From Chloroflexota bacterium (GTDB taxonomy: Bacteria; Chloroflexota; Dehalococcoidia; Tepidiformales; Tepidiformaceae), in the NCBI GenBank assembly GCA_026702615.1, contig JAPPBY010000037.1:1-37619 (forward strand): a stretch of 37,619 bases of DNA, written 5' to 3'. Numbering within the stretch: position 1 is the stretch's first letter; the number at the start of each line of letters is the position of its first letter. Under the pieces are notes generated by a model. That model searched no databases, was not told the DNA's origin, and saw only the letters and a program-made list of their open reading frames with translations. Positions 23,180 through 30,572 of the stretch are shown here, piece by piece. The position numbers were made by a program, and so were the translations under genes.

Positions 23180-24997
23180 CTACTCTTCGTCCTTGCCCAC
23201 GTTGGGGATGACGATGCGGTGCTTGAGCTTCAGCCCATCCTCTTCGTCCTCGTCGGCGCTGGTGGTCTCTTCGACGCCCGAGCCCGCGTGCACGACGATG
23301 CGCTTGAATTCGCCCATGCCGACCAGGGGCTCGATCAGGACATAGCCGCTGACGGCCTCCCCTTCGGGCAATTGGTCGAGGTCGAGCGTGATCTCGAGGT
23401 AGGCGACGTGGCCCTCGCTGGTGACGTCCTCACCGCAGTACATGGCCCGACAGATCCAGACCGTGGTCTCGGCGCCGATGGCGACGCCACCGTGGATGCG
23501 ATCGTCCTGGTCGGTGCGCGTCACGAGGATCCAGGGGGCCGACGCCTCAATGCGATAGGGGCCGATCCAGGTCCCGCGGTTCTCGATCCTGACCTCGACA
23601 CTGCCAGGGATGCCTTCCTCGTCGACCGCGATCGAAACGTCGCCGGGGGCGGTCACGAGCAGATCGGGTGCGCCGATGAGGCGCGAGTGCAAGCTCGTGT
23701 CGACCGGAGGCGTGGGGTCATGGTGGGGTTCGATGCCCAGGTCGGGGAACGAGGTGGGGAAGTGCATGGCGGGGCAGCCGTCGTACCAGAAGGAGTCGGA
23801 GCAGGGGAAGTAGACCTGGGGTGAGAACGCCGCCGCCACGGCGGGGATGTCCGTGTCGGGCATGTTGACCTGCACCGGCGGCCAGAGCCTGGCGATGCCG
23901 TCGGGTCCGGGCGCGGGCCAGGGGTCGCCAGCGGGCGTGGGGGTGGCCTCAGGCGTGGGGGTGGCCTCGGGCGTCTCCTCTTCCGCGGTTTCATCGCCGG
24001 TCGCCGTGCCGTCTCCCTCGCCGTCGACGCTCTCGCCCGCATCGTCGTCTACTTCCGCTGCCGGGGTCTCCGTGGGGGAGGGCTCTGGCCAGGGGGTCGG
24101 AGCGTACTCGGGGTCGTCGTACAGCCGGGCGGGGTACTCCGGCGGATAACGCATACAGCCGTAGACGCGCTCCGGATAGGTGTAATCGCCATAGTCGAAC
24201 CAGGGGGTGGCGCCGTAACCCGAGCTGATCCAGGTGGGGGAGTTCGTGTCGTCGCAGTGCCAGACCTCGCCCCGGAGCGGGTCGCGGAAGGGGTACTGGC
24301 TCGAGTCCCACCAGGCCAGCCACTGGGATTGGTGGTCGAAGTCATACTGGGGATGGTTCGTGAGGAAGAGACCGTTGTAGGCCCAGACGGCGTAGTACCA
24401 ATCCTCCAGGTTGGCCGGGTCGCCGGCGCCGGCGATGGGTACGGACCAATCGTTCCACTTCAGGGCGAGCATGCGCGCGGCCTCGGCCACGTTGAAGACG
24501 AAGTGGGTGCCCACGAGCGCCTGCTTGGCGCTGGGGCTGCCCGAGTGGTTCTCCATGCCGGAGGTGATCTGGCCGAGGCCGAAACCGCAATCGAAGGAAC
24601 GCTGGACGGGGCCGACGCCACCCCAGGGGACGTTGCTGTTCGCGTGGGCGAACTCGGACTCGACCCAGACGACTGACTTCAGCAGAGTCGGCGGGATGCG
24701 CAGGGAGGTGTCTGGCTCCTGCTCGAGGCGCTCCTCGCGGGAGCCCGTCAGCAGGCCGGGGTACTCGAGGTTGTGGGGCTCACCGGATGGCGTCGTCAGG
24801 AAGGTGACTGCCTCGCCCGCGGCCGCCAGCTCGATCGCGGCGAGGTAGAGGCCGGCGTTGTCGTAGGCCTCGTAGGTATCGAACTCGAAGGGCTCGATGC
24901 CAAAGCAGGCTTGCGCTTCCGCCCCGTCGTCCCGCCCTGAGAAGACGACCATGAGGACGGCTGCGGCCACGGCCAGCGCCGCTAACGCGCGGACCAT
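23180..24997 (-). CDS. Secreted lytic-transglycosylase-like protein with a Pro/Thr/Glu linker and a beta-rich C-terminal part
   Basis: This 605-residue protein has a signal peptide or anchor at residues 2-20. Residues about 100-270 look like an SLT/lysozyme-like fold: VVWVESEF (probable catalytic Glu113), CGFGLGQITSGM (140-148), and AARMLALKWNDW and WYYAVWAYNG further on. Such enzymes cut peptidoglycan glycan strands. A long acidic, Pro/Thr-rich linker with TPEATPTPEATPTP follows (about 310-365). Residues 420-590 form a beta-rich region like an immunoglobulin or DUF11-type fold (VSIAVDEEGIPGSVEVRIENRGTW). The ATG at 24997 overlaps the end of the preceding propeller gene by 16 bases. The pair is likely exported together; the exact SLT subfamily is unsure. 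Confidence 0.75.
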   Translation of the reverse strand: MVRALAALAVAAAVLMVVFSGRDDGAEAQACFGIEPFEFDTYEAYDNAGLYLAAIELAAAGEAVTFLTTPSGEPHNLEYPGLLTGSREERLEQEPDTSLRIPPTLLKSVVWVESEFAHANSNVPWGGVGPVQRSFDCGFGLGQITSGMENHSGSPSAKQALVGTHFVFNVAEAARMLALKWNDWSVPIAGAGDPANLEDWYYAVWAYNGLFLTNHPQYDFDHQSQWLAWWDSSQYPFRDPLRGEVWHCDDTNSPTWISSGYGATPWFDYGDYTYPERVYGCMRYPPEYPARLYDDPEYAPTPWPEPSPTETPAAEVDDDAGESVDGEGDGTATGDETAEEETPEATPTPEATPTPAGDPWPAPGPDGIARLWPPVQVNMPDTDIPAVAAAFSPQVYFPCSDSFWYDGCPAMHFPTSFPDLGIEPHHDPTPPVDTSLHSRLIGAPDLLVTAPGDVSIAVDEEGIPGSVEVRIENRGTWIGPYRIEASAPWILVTRTDQDDRIHGGVAIGAETTVWICRAMYCGEDVTSEGHVAYLEITLDLDQLPEGEAVSGYVLIEPLVGMGEFKRIVVHAGSGVEETTSADEDEEDGLKLKHRIVIPNVGKDEE

Positions 24998-26136
24998 CCG
25001 AAGAACCTCGAAAATCCGTCAAGTGATTGCCGCCCCGACCCGCTCACGATCTCGAGCCGGGGCGCTCCCGGCTCGTCGAAGCTGTAGCCGCTCCAGTGGT
25101 GGACGGCGAGGGCGGCGCCGTCGCGGCTGTAAGCGAGGGGGACATCGAATCCGGCCGGACCCTGCGCGCTGACGCTGCCCGGAGGCAGCGCGGGCGGCTC
25201 GCTGCCGAAGCTGGGCGCATCGCCCGAGGGGGACCAGGCTACGCCGAGCGCCTGCTCCGTCGGTGACGCCGCGGCGGTGACGCCGCCACCATCACCTTCA
25301 ATGGAGACGACGTGGGGGAGGTAGCGCAGCCCCTCCCAGAGGTTCACCTCGACGAAGGCCAACCGTGCGCCGTCGGGGCTGAGGGCCCAATCGCGGGTGA
25401 CGTGGGTGCTCAGCCAGAGGATCTCGGCGCCGTCACGCGTCAGCGTCGAGCCACGACCGTCGATGCGGACCGCCAGCAGCCGCCCCTGCGCGTCGAACCC
25501 AACGGGCGCGACCACGCCCGCGCCCAGGTGGGTCTCCAGCACGGACTCCGTGCCGTCGAACCCGACACGGGCGACCGCCACCCCGGGCTCGCCATCGGCC
25601 GTGCGGACGCTGCGAGTGATTACCACGGCCGTGGCGTCGGGGGTCCAGAGGACGTCCTGGAGGGGTTCGAGGCCTTCGGCGAGCCGGCGGGAGAGGCCGG
25701 TCTCGAGGTCAAGGGTGATGAGCGCCGCGAAGGGCCTGCCCGCGATGGCGCTATCGGGCGTGAGCAGGGCGACGTGGCGGCCCGTGGGCGAGACGGCGCC
25801 GCGCAGGCTGAATCCATGCAGGTGGGGAATGGTCGCGATCTCGATGGGGGCGGCGTTCGAAGTTGCGCCCACGACGGTGACGACGGTGGCTGCACCAGTG
25901 TTCTTCGCCACGACCGCGTACTGCCCGCTGGCGGCGCCGGCAAAGGCCGTCCGCGGTGGACCGCCGCTCTGCGCGAGCAGCGCCACGCTCGCCACGCCGA
26001 GGAGCACGACGGCCAGCGCCAGAACCGCGAACGGGCGTCGTCGGTCGTGCGCGGCGCTCGCGCGCAGGCGCCCGGCGGCAGCTCGCGAGCGGGCCAGCAA
26101 AGGGGTAACGCGGCGGAGGGAGGATGGTGCGTTCAT
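24982..26136 (-). CDS. Membrane-anchored TolB/WD40-like beta-propeller protein
   Basis: This 384-residue protein has a basic cytoplasmic N terminus (1-35), one membrane span (about 36-55, FAVLALAVVLLGVASVALLAQ), and an extracytoplasmic region made of repeated propeller-type units: AVSPTGRHVALLTPDS, VLWTPDATAVVI, WALSPDGARLAFVE, VAWSPSGDAP, PLAYSRDGAALAVHHW. These SPDG-A-LA repeats are the TolB/DPP-IV-like WD40 pattern. It probably binds a protein partner at the cell surface rather than acting as an enzyme. It is first in a two-gene operon with the transglycosylase-like protein, with overlapping reading frames, so a joint role in envelope remodelling is likely (inference). Confidence 0.75.
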   Translation of the reverse strand: MNAPSSLRRVTPLLARSRAAAGRLRASAAHDRRRPFAVLALAVVLLGVASVALLAQSGGPPRTAFAGAASGQYAVVAKNTGAATVVTVVGATSNAAPIEIATIPHLHGFSLRGAVSPTGRHVALLTPDSAIAGRPFAALITLDLETGLSRRLAEGLEPLQDVLWTPDATAVVITRSVRTADGEPGVAVARVGFDGTESVLETHLGAGVVAPVGFDAQGRLLAVRIDGRGSTLTRDGAEILWLSTHVTRDWALSPDGARLAFVEVNLWEGLRYLPHVVSIEGDGGGVTAAASPTEQALGVAWSPSGDAPSFGSEPPALPPGSVSAQGPAGFDVPLAYSRDGAALAVHHWSGYSFDEPGAPRLEIVSGSGRQSLDGFSRFFGWSAR

Positions 26137-26212
26137 GGGTGTGGGGATCTACGACTGGAGCCGTACCGAGGACCTGGACCCGCTCGACCGGGACCGTCTC
26201 AGCAGGCGCAGG

Positions 26213-26253
26213 AGTATCCCCGCACCTCCGGCGAACGGTGTGGTTCGCCGGAG
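26213..26253. promoter_or_regulatory. Hairpin-forming inverted repeat plus -10-like GATACT upstream of the propeller gene
   Basis: CTCCGGCGAAC (26226-26236) and GTTCGCCGGAG (26243-26253) are perfect 11-base inverted arms around GGTGTG. On the minus strand a -10-like GATACT (26218-26213) follows 8 bases later, so the repeat would cover the -15 to -45 region of the propeller/transglycosylase promoter. The rest of the 225-base divergent region (26137-26361) holds the promoter of the M50 gene and a short plus-strand frame discussed in the findings. No T-run is present. Confidence 0.45.
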
Positions 26254-26346
26254 AACACCATTGCGAACCTAGCAAGCACCCCGCGATCGGTCAATGCTCG
26301 GAACGATCCGGGAAAGGCCGGGAATAGCCGTCAAGCGGGCGGCTGC

Positions 26347-26352
26347 TAGCAT
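26347..26352 (+). promoter_or_regulatory. -10 element TAGCAT of the M50-HD-tyrA-aroA-gmk operon
   Basis: TAGCAT ends 9 bases before the GTG at 26362. The ATG formed at 26351 by the last bases of this element opens only four codons and is not a gene. There is no ribosome-binding site, so leaderless translation from GTG is likely. Confidence 0.45.
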
Positions 26353-26361
26353 GAGCGAGGC

Positions 26362-27048
26362 GTGATCTTCCAGCTTATCGACGTGCTCCGAGAGAACCCG
26401 GCGGCGTTCTTCGCCTACCTGGGGGCGATAGCGATCGCGATGGTGACGGGCATTGCCTTCCACGAGTTCAGCCACGCCTGGGCGGCGAACGAACTCGGCG
26501 ACGACACAGCCGCGAAGCAGGGCAGGCTCACGCTGAACCCGCTGGCCCACCTCGACCCGATGGGAACCATTCTGCTGTTCATTGTTGGCATCGGCTGGGG
26601 GAAGCCGACGCCGGTCAACCCCTACCGGCTGCGCGTGGGGGTGAAGCGCGGCAACATGCTCGTGGCGGCGGCGGGACCGATCTCGAACTTCGTGTTCGCG
26701 TTCATCGCCTCGATTCCGCTCATCTTCGGGTGGGTCGAGCCCATCTCGTTCGACTACATCGAGCTGGCGAGCGGCACCCAGGTCCTCGGGACGTTCCTCC
26801 TGCTGATCGCCTTCCTGAACGTCATCCTCGGGGTCTTCAACCTGATTCCCATCCACCCGCTCGACGGCTTCAAGGTGCTGCTCGGGATCCTGCCGGACGA
26901 ACTGTCGCGGCCCCTGGCCTCCCTCAGTCGCTGGGGACCGGCGCTCCTGATCGGGCTGATTCTCATCGGCTTCATCGCGCCCGAGTACAGCCCCATCCTG
27001 TGGATCTTCGACGGGGCCGCGGACCTCTTCCTGGAGGCGATCACCTGA
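26362..27048 (+). CDS. Site-2 protease family (M50) intramembrane zinc metalloprotease
   Basis: This 228-residue multi-span membrane protein has the catalytic HEFSH at 34-38 in the first core helix and the third metal ligand Asp168 in NLIPIHPLDG (160-169). It also carries LNPLAHLDPMGT and RVGVKRGNMLVAAAGPISNF, the standard block of the short YwhC/SpoIVFB-like group that lacks a PDZ domain. Such enzymes cut membrane-bound substrates within the bilayer; the substrate here is unknown. The start is GTG at 26362. It is first in a five-gene operon and overlaps the HD gene by one base (TGATG), although the neighbours are metabolic. Confidence 0.88.
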   Translation: MIFQLIDVLRENPAAFFAYLGAIAIAMVTGIAFHEFSHAWAANELGDDTAAKQGRLTLNPLAHLDPMGTILLFIVGIGWGKPTPVNPYRLRVGVKRGNMLVAAAGPISNFVFAFIASIPLIFGWVEPISFDYIELASGTQVLGTFLLLIAFLNVILGVFNLIPIHPLDGFKVLLGILPDELSRPLASLSRWGPALLIGLILIGFIAPEYSPILWIFDGAADLFLEAIT

Positions 27049-27530
27049 TGCTGGACCGTGTCCGCCAGGTGCGCGAGGCCTCCATCGGGCCCGATGCCGA
27101 CGACCTTGCGCTGGCGCGCGAGTTCCTGGCTGGCGACCTGCTGGCGCTCTTCGGCGCGCAGGAGCCGCGGGACCAGCGTCACTCGGCGGGCACGACCCGC
27201 TGGCTCATCGAGCACGGCCACGCCAGCGACCACGATCTGCTCGTGGCGGCGCTGCTGCACGATGCGGGCAAGGGCGCCCAGCGGACGCGCGATCGCATCG
27301 TGCATGTGCTCACGGAGTGGCTGCCGGAGCCCCTCGTCGCCGCCGAGGCGTCGCGCTTCGAGATGCGCCGGGCGCTCGCGCGCAGCCGCGCGCACAGCCA
27401 GCGCGGGGCGGAGCTGCTGGTCGCGGCGGGGGCCTCGCCGCGGGTGGTCGAACTCACGCGCCTGCACCATCGGCCGGCAGGGCAGGATGCTATGCTAGCG
27501 CTCCTGCAGCGCGCCGACGCCGCTACCTGA
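27048..27530 (+). CDS. HD-domain phosphohydrolase
   Basis: This 160-residue single HD domain has H45 (RHSAGTTRWL), the H71-D72 doublet with K75 in ALLHDAGKG, H116 in RAHSQRGAELL, and LHHRP at 139-143. The spacing fits HD-domain nucleotidases or phosphodiesterases that bind one or two metals. The substrate is unknown. The ATG overlaps the stop of the M50 gene by one base, so the two are translated together, and tyrA follows after 17 bases. Within an aromatic-amino-acid operon it may be a housekeeping nucleotide hydrolase that is simply co-expressed. Confidence 0.8.
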   Translation: MLDRVRQVREASIGPDADDLALAREFLAGDLLALFGAQEPRDQRHSAGTTRWLIEHGHASDHDLLVAALLHDAGKGAQRTRDRIVHVLTEWLPEPLVAAEASRFEMRRALARSRAHSQRGAELLVAAGASPRVVELTRLHHRPAGQDAMLALLQRADAAT

Positions 27531-27547
27531 ATCGCGACGGAACACGC

Positions 27548-28663
27548 ATGGCCGACTCCAGAGAATCGAAGATCGTCATCATTGGCACAGGCCTCATCGG
27601 GGCCTCGGTTGGCCTGAACCTGATGGCCCGCAAGGACCGCAAGTACGAGGTCGTGGGCGTCGATCGCAGCCGCCAGAACGCTCGTGCGGCCAGGGAGATG
27701 GGCGCGGTGGACGACACGGTCCGCTACCTCGACGAGGCTGTGCGGGACGCGAGCATGATCGTGCTCGCCGTGCCGTCGCGCGCCGCCGAGGAGATGCTGG
27801 TGGCGATGGAGCCCCACGTCTCCGAAGGGACCATCATCACGGACACGTGCAGCACCAAGGCGTCCTTCATGGCGAAGGCTCATGAGGTGTACAGCAACCG
27901 GGTGAGCGTGATCGGCACGCATCCGATGGCCGGCTCCGAGCGCAGCGGCCCCTCCGCCGCCAGCATCGACCTGTTCCAGGGGGCGGCCTGGGCGGTGACG
28001 CCCTCGGCCGTCGCCAGCGAGTCATCGGTGCGGGTCGTGCTGGGCATGATCGAGCAGGCGGGGGCGGTGCCCATCTACGTCGACCCGGCCGAGCACGACG
28101 AGGTCGTGGCGGCGGTGAGCCACGTGCCCCTGCTGCTCTCGGTCGCGCTCTTCAAGCTGGTGCGGGACAGCGCCTTCTGGGAGGACGCGGAGCAGCTCGC
28201 GGGGCCCGGCTTCCGCGACATGACGCGCCTGGTGATGGGCGACCCGGAGATGGCGACGAGCATCGTCGGCACTAACCGCACCGCCATCCTCTCCTGGCTG
28301 CGGCGCTACCAGGGCGAGCTCGACACGATCATCGAGGCGCTCGAGCTGAGCGACGAAGAGACAGAACAGCTGGCGGAAGGCATCGAGCTTCCCGACGACG
28401 GGGATGAGTCAGCCGCGACAGGGGCCGACGCCCTCATCGAGAGCCTCTTCACGCGGGCGCGGCTGGAACGCTTCGTCTTCGACGACCGCCTCGTTGGCCG
28501 GCAGATCCCGAAGGAAGGCACGGAAACGCCGCGCTCGGGCGACATGATCGGCCAGATGTTCATGGGGGCCTACCTGTACGGGCGGCTGAAGGAGCAACTG
28601 AACCGGGGCGAGGAACGGGAGCGCGAAGCCGCCCGCCGCCGGGGCGAACGCCCCAACCGGTGA
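27548..28663 (+). CDS. tyrA: Prephenate (or arogenate) dehydrogenase with an unusual C-terminal extension
   Basis: This 371-residue TyrA oxidatively decarboxylates prephenate in tyrosine synthesis. The NAD(P)-binding GTGLIGAS at 13-20, the TDTCSTK turn, GTHPMAGSERSGP (the substrate-binding His), and the helical dimer domain with SHVPLLLSVAL are all present. The core ends near residue 285. About 85 further residues follow: an acidic stretch (LSDEETEQLAEGIELPDDGDE), then a basic helical tail. This is not an ACT domain, the usual extension for feedback control by tyrosine. The ATG at 27548 is chosen because the open frame upstream lies over the HD gene and is not protein-like. Its TGA overlaps the GTG of aroA. 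Confidence 0.88.
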   Translation: MADSRESKIVIIGTGLIGASVGLNLMARKDRKYEVVGVDRSRQNARAAREMGAVDDTVRYLDEAVRDASMIVLAVPSRAAEEMLVAMEPHVSEGTIITDTCSTKASFMAKAHEVYSNRVSVIGTHPMAGSERSGPSAASIDLFQGAAWAVTPSAVASESSVRVVLGMIEQAGAVPIYVDPAEHDEVVAAVSHVPLLLSVALFKLVRDSAFWEDAEQLAGPGFRDMTRLVMGDPEMATSIVGTNRTAILSWLRRYQGELDTIIEALELSDEETEQLAEGIELPDDGDESAATGADALIESLFTRARLERFVFDDRLVGRQIPKEGTETPRSGDMIGQMFMGAYLYGRLKEQLNRGEEREREAARRRGERPNR

Positions 28664-29958
28664 GGGTCCGAAGCCCCGGCCGCCTGCGCGCCACCCTGCG
28701 CGTTCCGCCTGACAAGTCCATTTCGCACCGGGCCCTCATCCTCAACGGCATCGCGGAGGGCGAGGCTCGGGTCGAGAACCTGCTCGACTCGGACGATGTT
28801 CGCTCGACGGCGGCGTGCATGGCCGCCCTCGGGGTCGAGATCGACTGGCCAGAGGGCTCCACCGAGGCGCGCATCCGGGGCGGCGGCCTGCACGGCCTCT
28901 ACGAGAGCGAAGACACGCTCGATTGCGGCAATAGCGGCACGACGATGCGGCTCCTGACGGGGCTGCTCGCGGCACAGCCACTCTTCAGCGTGCTGACGGG
29001 AGACGACTCCCTGCGCACCCGCCCGATGGGGCGGGTCATCGAACCGCTGCGTCGCATGGGCGCCCGCATCACCGCCCGGCGTGGCGACACCCTCGCCCCG
29101 ATCGCCATCCGCGGCGGGAACCTGCGGGCCATCCAGTACGAGATGCCCGTCTTCAGCGCCCAGGTGAAGTCGGCCTTGCTGCTGGCAGGCCTCTCCGTGG
29201 AGGGCCGGACGCGGATTACCGAGCCGGTCCCCACGCGTGACCACACCGAGAAGATGCTGGCGGCGATGGGCGCGCCTGTCGCGCGGGAGGGGCGAACGGT
29301 GACGGTCCGCCGCCCGGGGCGCCTCCAGCCGTTGGGCATGCGCGTTCCCGGCGACATCTCCAGCGCCGCTCCCTGGCTCGTGCTGGGGGCCTGCCACCCG
29401 GACGCCGAGCTCCACATCGAGGGGGTCGGCATCAACCCGACGCGCACCGGTCTCCTCGACGTCCTCGGGCGCATGGGCGCCTCGATCGAGCTGCAGGAGG
29501 AACGCGAGACGAGCGGCGAGCCCGTGGCCGACCTCGTGGTTCGCTCCTCCACGCTGAGCGGCGTGACGGTGCAGGGCAGCGAGATTCCGCGGGCCATCGA
29601 CGAGCTGCCGCTGGTCGCCCTGCTTGGGTGCTTCGCCCACGGAACCACGGTGGTGCGGGAGGCGGAGGAACTGATCGTGAAGGAGTCGAATCGCATCGAG
29701 ACGGTGGTGACGATGCTGTCGGCCATGGGCGCCTCGATCGAGGCGACGGCGGACGGCTTCGTCGTCGAGGGACCGAGTCAACTCCACGGCGCCCGTCTCG
29801 ACGCCGCCAACGACCACCGCATGGGCATGCTCGGTGCGGTCGCCGGAGCGCTCGCAAACGGGGAAACCCGCATCGAGAACGACGCCGTCTCGGTTTCCTA
29901 CCCGGACTTCTGGCAGGCGCTCGAGGCCGCCGCGCCCGAGGCCGCGCAGACGGCGTGA
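28660..29958 (+). CDS. aroA: 3-phosphoshikimate 1-carboxyvinyltransferase (EPSP synthase)
   Basis: This 432-residue enzyme makes EPSP from shikimate-3-phosphate and PEP in the shikimate pathway. Signature parts are VPPDKSISHRALIL (active-site Lys19), LDCGNSGTTMRLL (PEP site), VFSAQVKSALLLAGL, RDHTEKML, and the C-terminal KESNRIETVV and ANDHRMGM. The PEP-site sequence CGNSGTTMR resembles that of Gram-positive-type enzymes rather than the E. coli GNAGTAMR. The start is GTG, overlapping the tyrA stop as GTGA, so the two aromatic genes are coupled. The next gene again starts with GTGA. Confidence 0.95.
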   Translation: MRVRSPGRLRATLRVPPDKSISHRALILNGIAEGEARVENLLDSDDVRSTAACMAALGVEIDWPEGSTEARIRGGGLHGLYESEDTLDCGNSGTTMRLLTGLLAAQPLFSVLTGDDSLRTRPMGRVIEPLRRMGARITARRGDTLAPIAIRGGNLRAIQYEMPVFSAQVKSALLLAGLSVEGRTRITEPVPTRDHTEKMLAAMGAPVAREGRTVTVRRPGRLQPLGMRVPGDISSAAPWLVLGACHPDAELHIEGVGINPTRTGLLDVLGRMGASIELQEERETSGEPVADLVVRSSTLSGVTVQGSEIPRAIDELPLVALLGCFAHGTTVVREAEELIVKESNRIETVVTMLSAMGASIEATADGFVVEGPSQLHGARLDAANDHRMGMLGAVAGALANGETRIENDAVSVSYPDFWQALEAAAPEAAQTA

Positions 29959-30560
29959 GCGCGGAGCGCCGCCCCCTCATCCTCGTCCTCCACGGCCCCT
30001 CGGGCGTCGGCAAGGACACCGTGATCGCGCGGCTCCGCGAACGGACCGGCATCCACCGCGCGACCAGCAGCAACAGCCGCCCCATGCGCGAGGGCGAAGA
30101 GGACGGCGTCGACTACCACTTCTTCAGCCGGGAGGCGTTCGAGCGGAAGATCGAAGCGGGCGACTTCCTTGAGCACGCCAACGTCTACGACGACTACAAG
30201 GGTTTGGAGAGGCGGGAGGTCGAAGAGCCGCTTGCCGAGGATCGCGACGTGCTCATCCGCACCGACCTGCAGGGCGCCAAGACCCTGCGGGACCTGCTGC
30301 GGGGCGCCGTATTCGTGCTACTGACGGCGGAGAGCCGCGAGGCACTGCGCGCGCGCCTGACCGCTCGCGAAACGGAGACGGCCGAGACGCTCGCCCGGCG
30401 GCTAGCGGAGGTCGACGAAGAACTCGCGGACGCGCCCAACAACCACTACGTGGTCGTGAACCGCGAGGGCGCGCTCGAGGAAGCCGTCGATGAACTCGTC
30501 GACATCATCGAGCGCGAACGGGGCAACCCGAACCGGGAGGCCGCGGGCGTCAGGGCGTAG
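29955..30560 (+). CDS. gmk: Guanylate-kinase-like nucleotide kinase
   Basis: This 201-residue P-loop kinase of the GMP-kinase family has Walker A GPSGVGKDT (Asp in place of the usual Gly/Ser after the lysine), then SRPMREGEEDGVDYHFFS (the GMP-binding block), GDFLEHANVYDDYKG, DVLIRTDLQGAKTLR, and the lid-type RLTARETETAETLARRL. Key GMP-binding features are retained, but the canonical YYGT is YKGL, so the substrate preference may be shifted; it could be a second GMP kinase or a related NMP kinase. The GTG at 29955 overlaps the aroA stop. In many bacteria aroA is followed by cmk, so a nucleotide kinase in this slot fits a familiar gene order. Confidence 0.8.
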   Translation: MSAERRPLILVLHGPSGVGKDTVIARLRERTGIHRATSSNSRPMREGEEDGVDYHFFSREAFERKIEAGDFLEHANVYDDYKGLERREVEEPLAEDRDVLIRTDLQGAKTLRDLLRGAVFVLLTAESREALRARLTARETETAETLARRLAEVDEELADAPNNHYVVVNREGALEEAVDELVDIIERERGNPNREAAGVRA

Positions 30561-30572
30561 CGCCAGGCGCGC

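Noticed and set aside
26351-26365. A four-codon leader peptide (ATG AGC GAG GCG TGA) overlapping the GTG of the M50 gene
   Set aside because: Its ATG is formed by the last bases of the TAGCAT -10 element, so it would not be transcribed.
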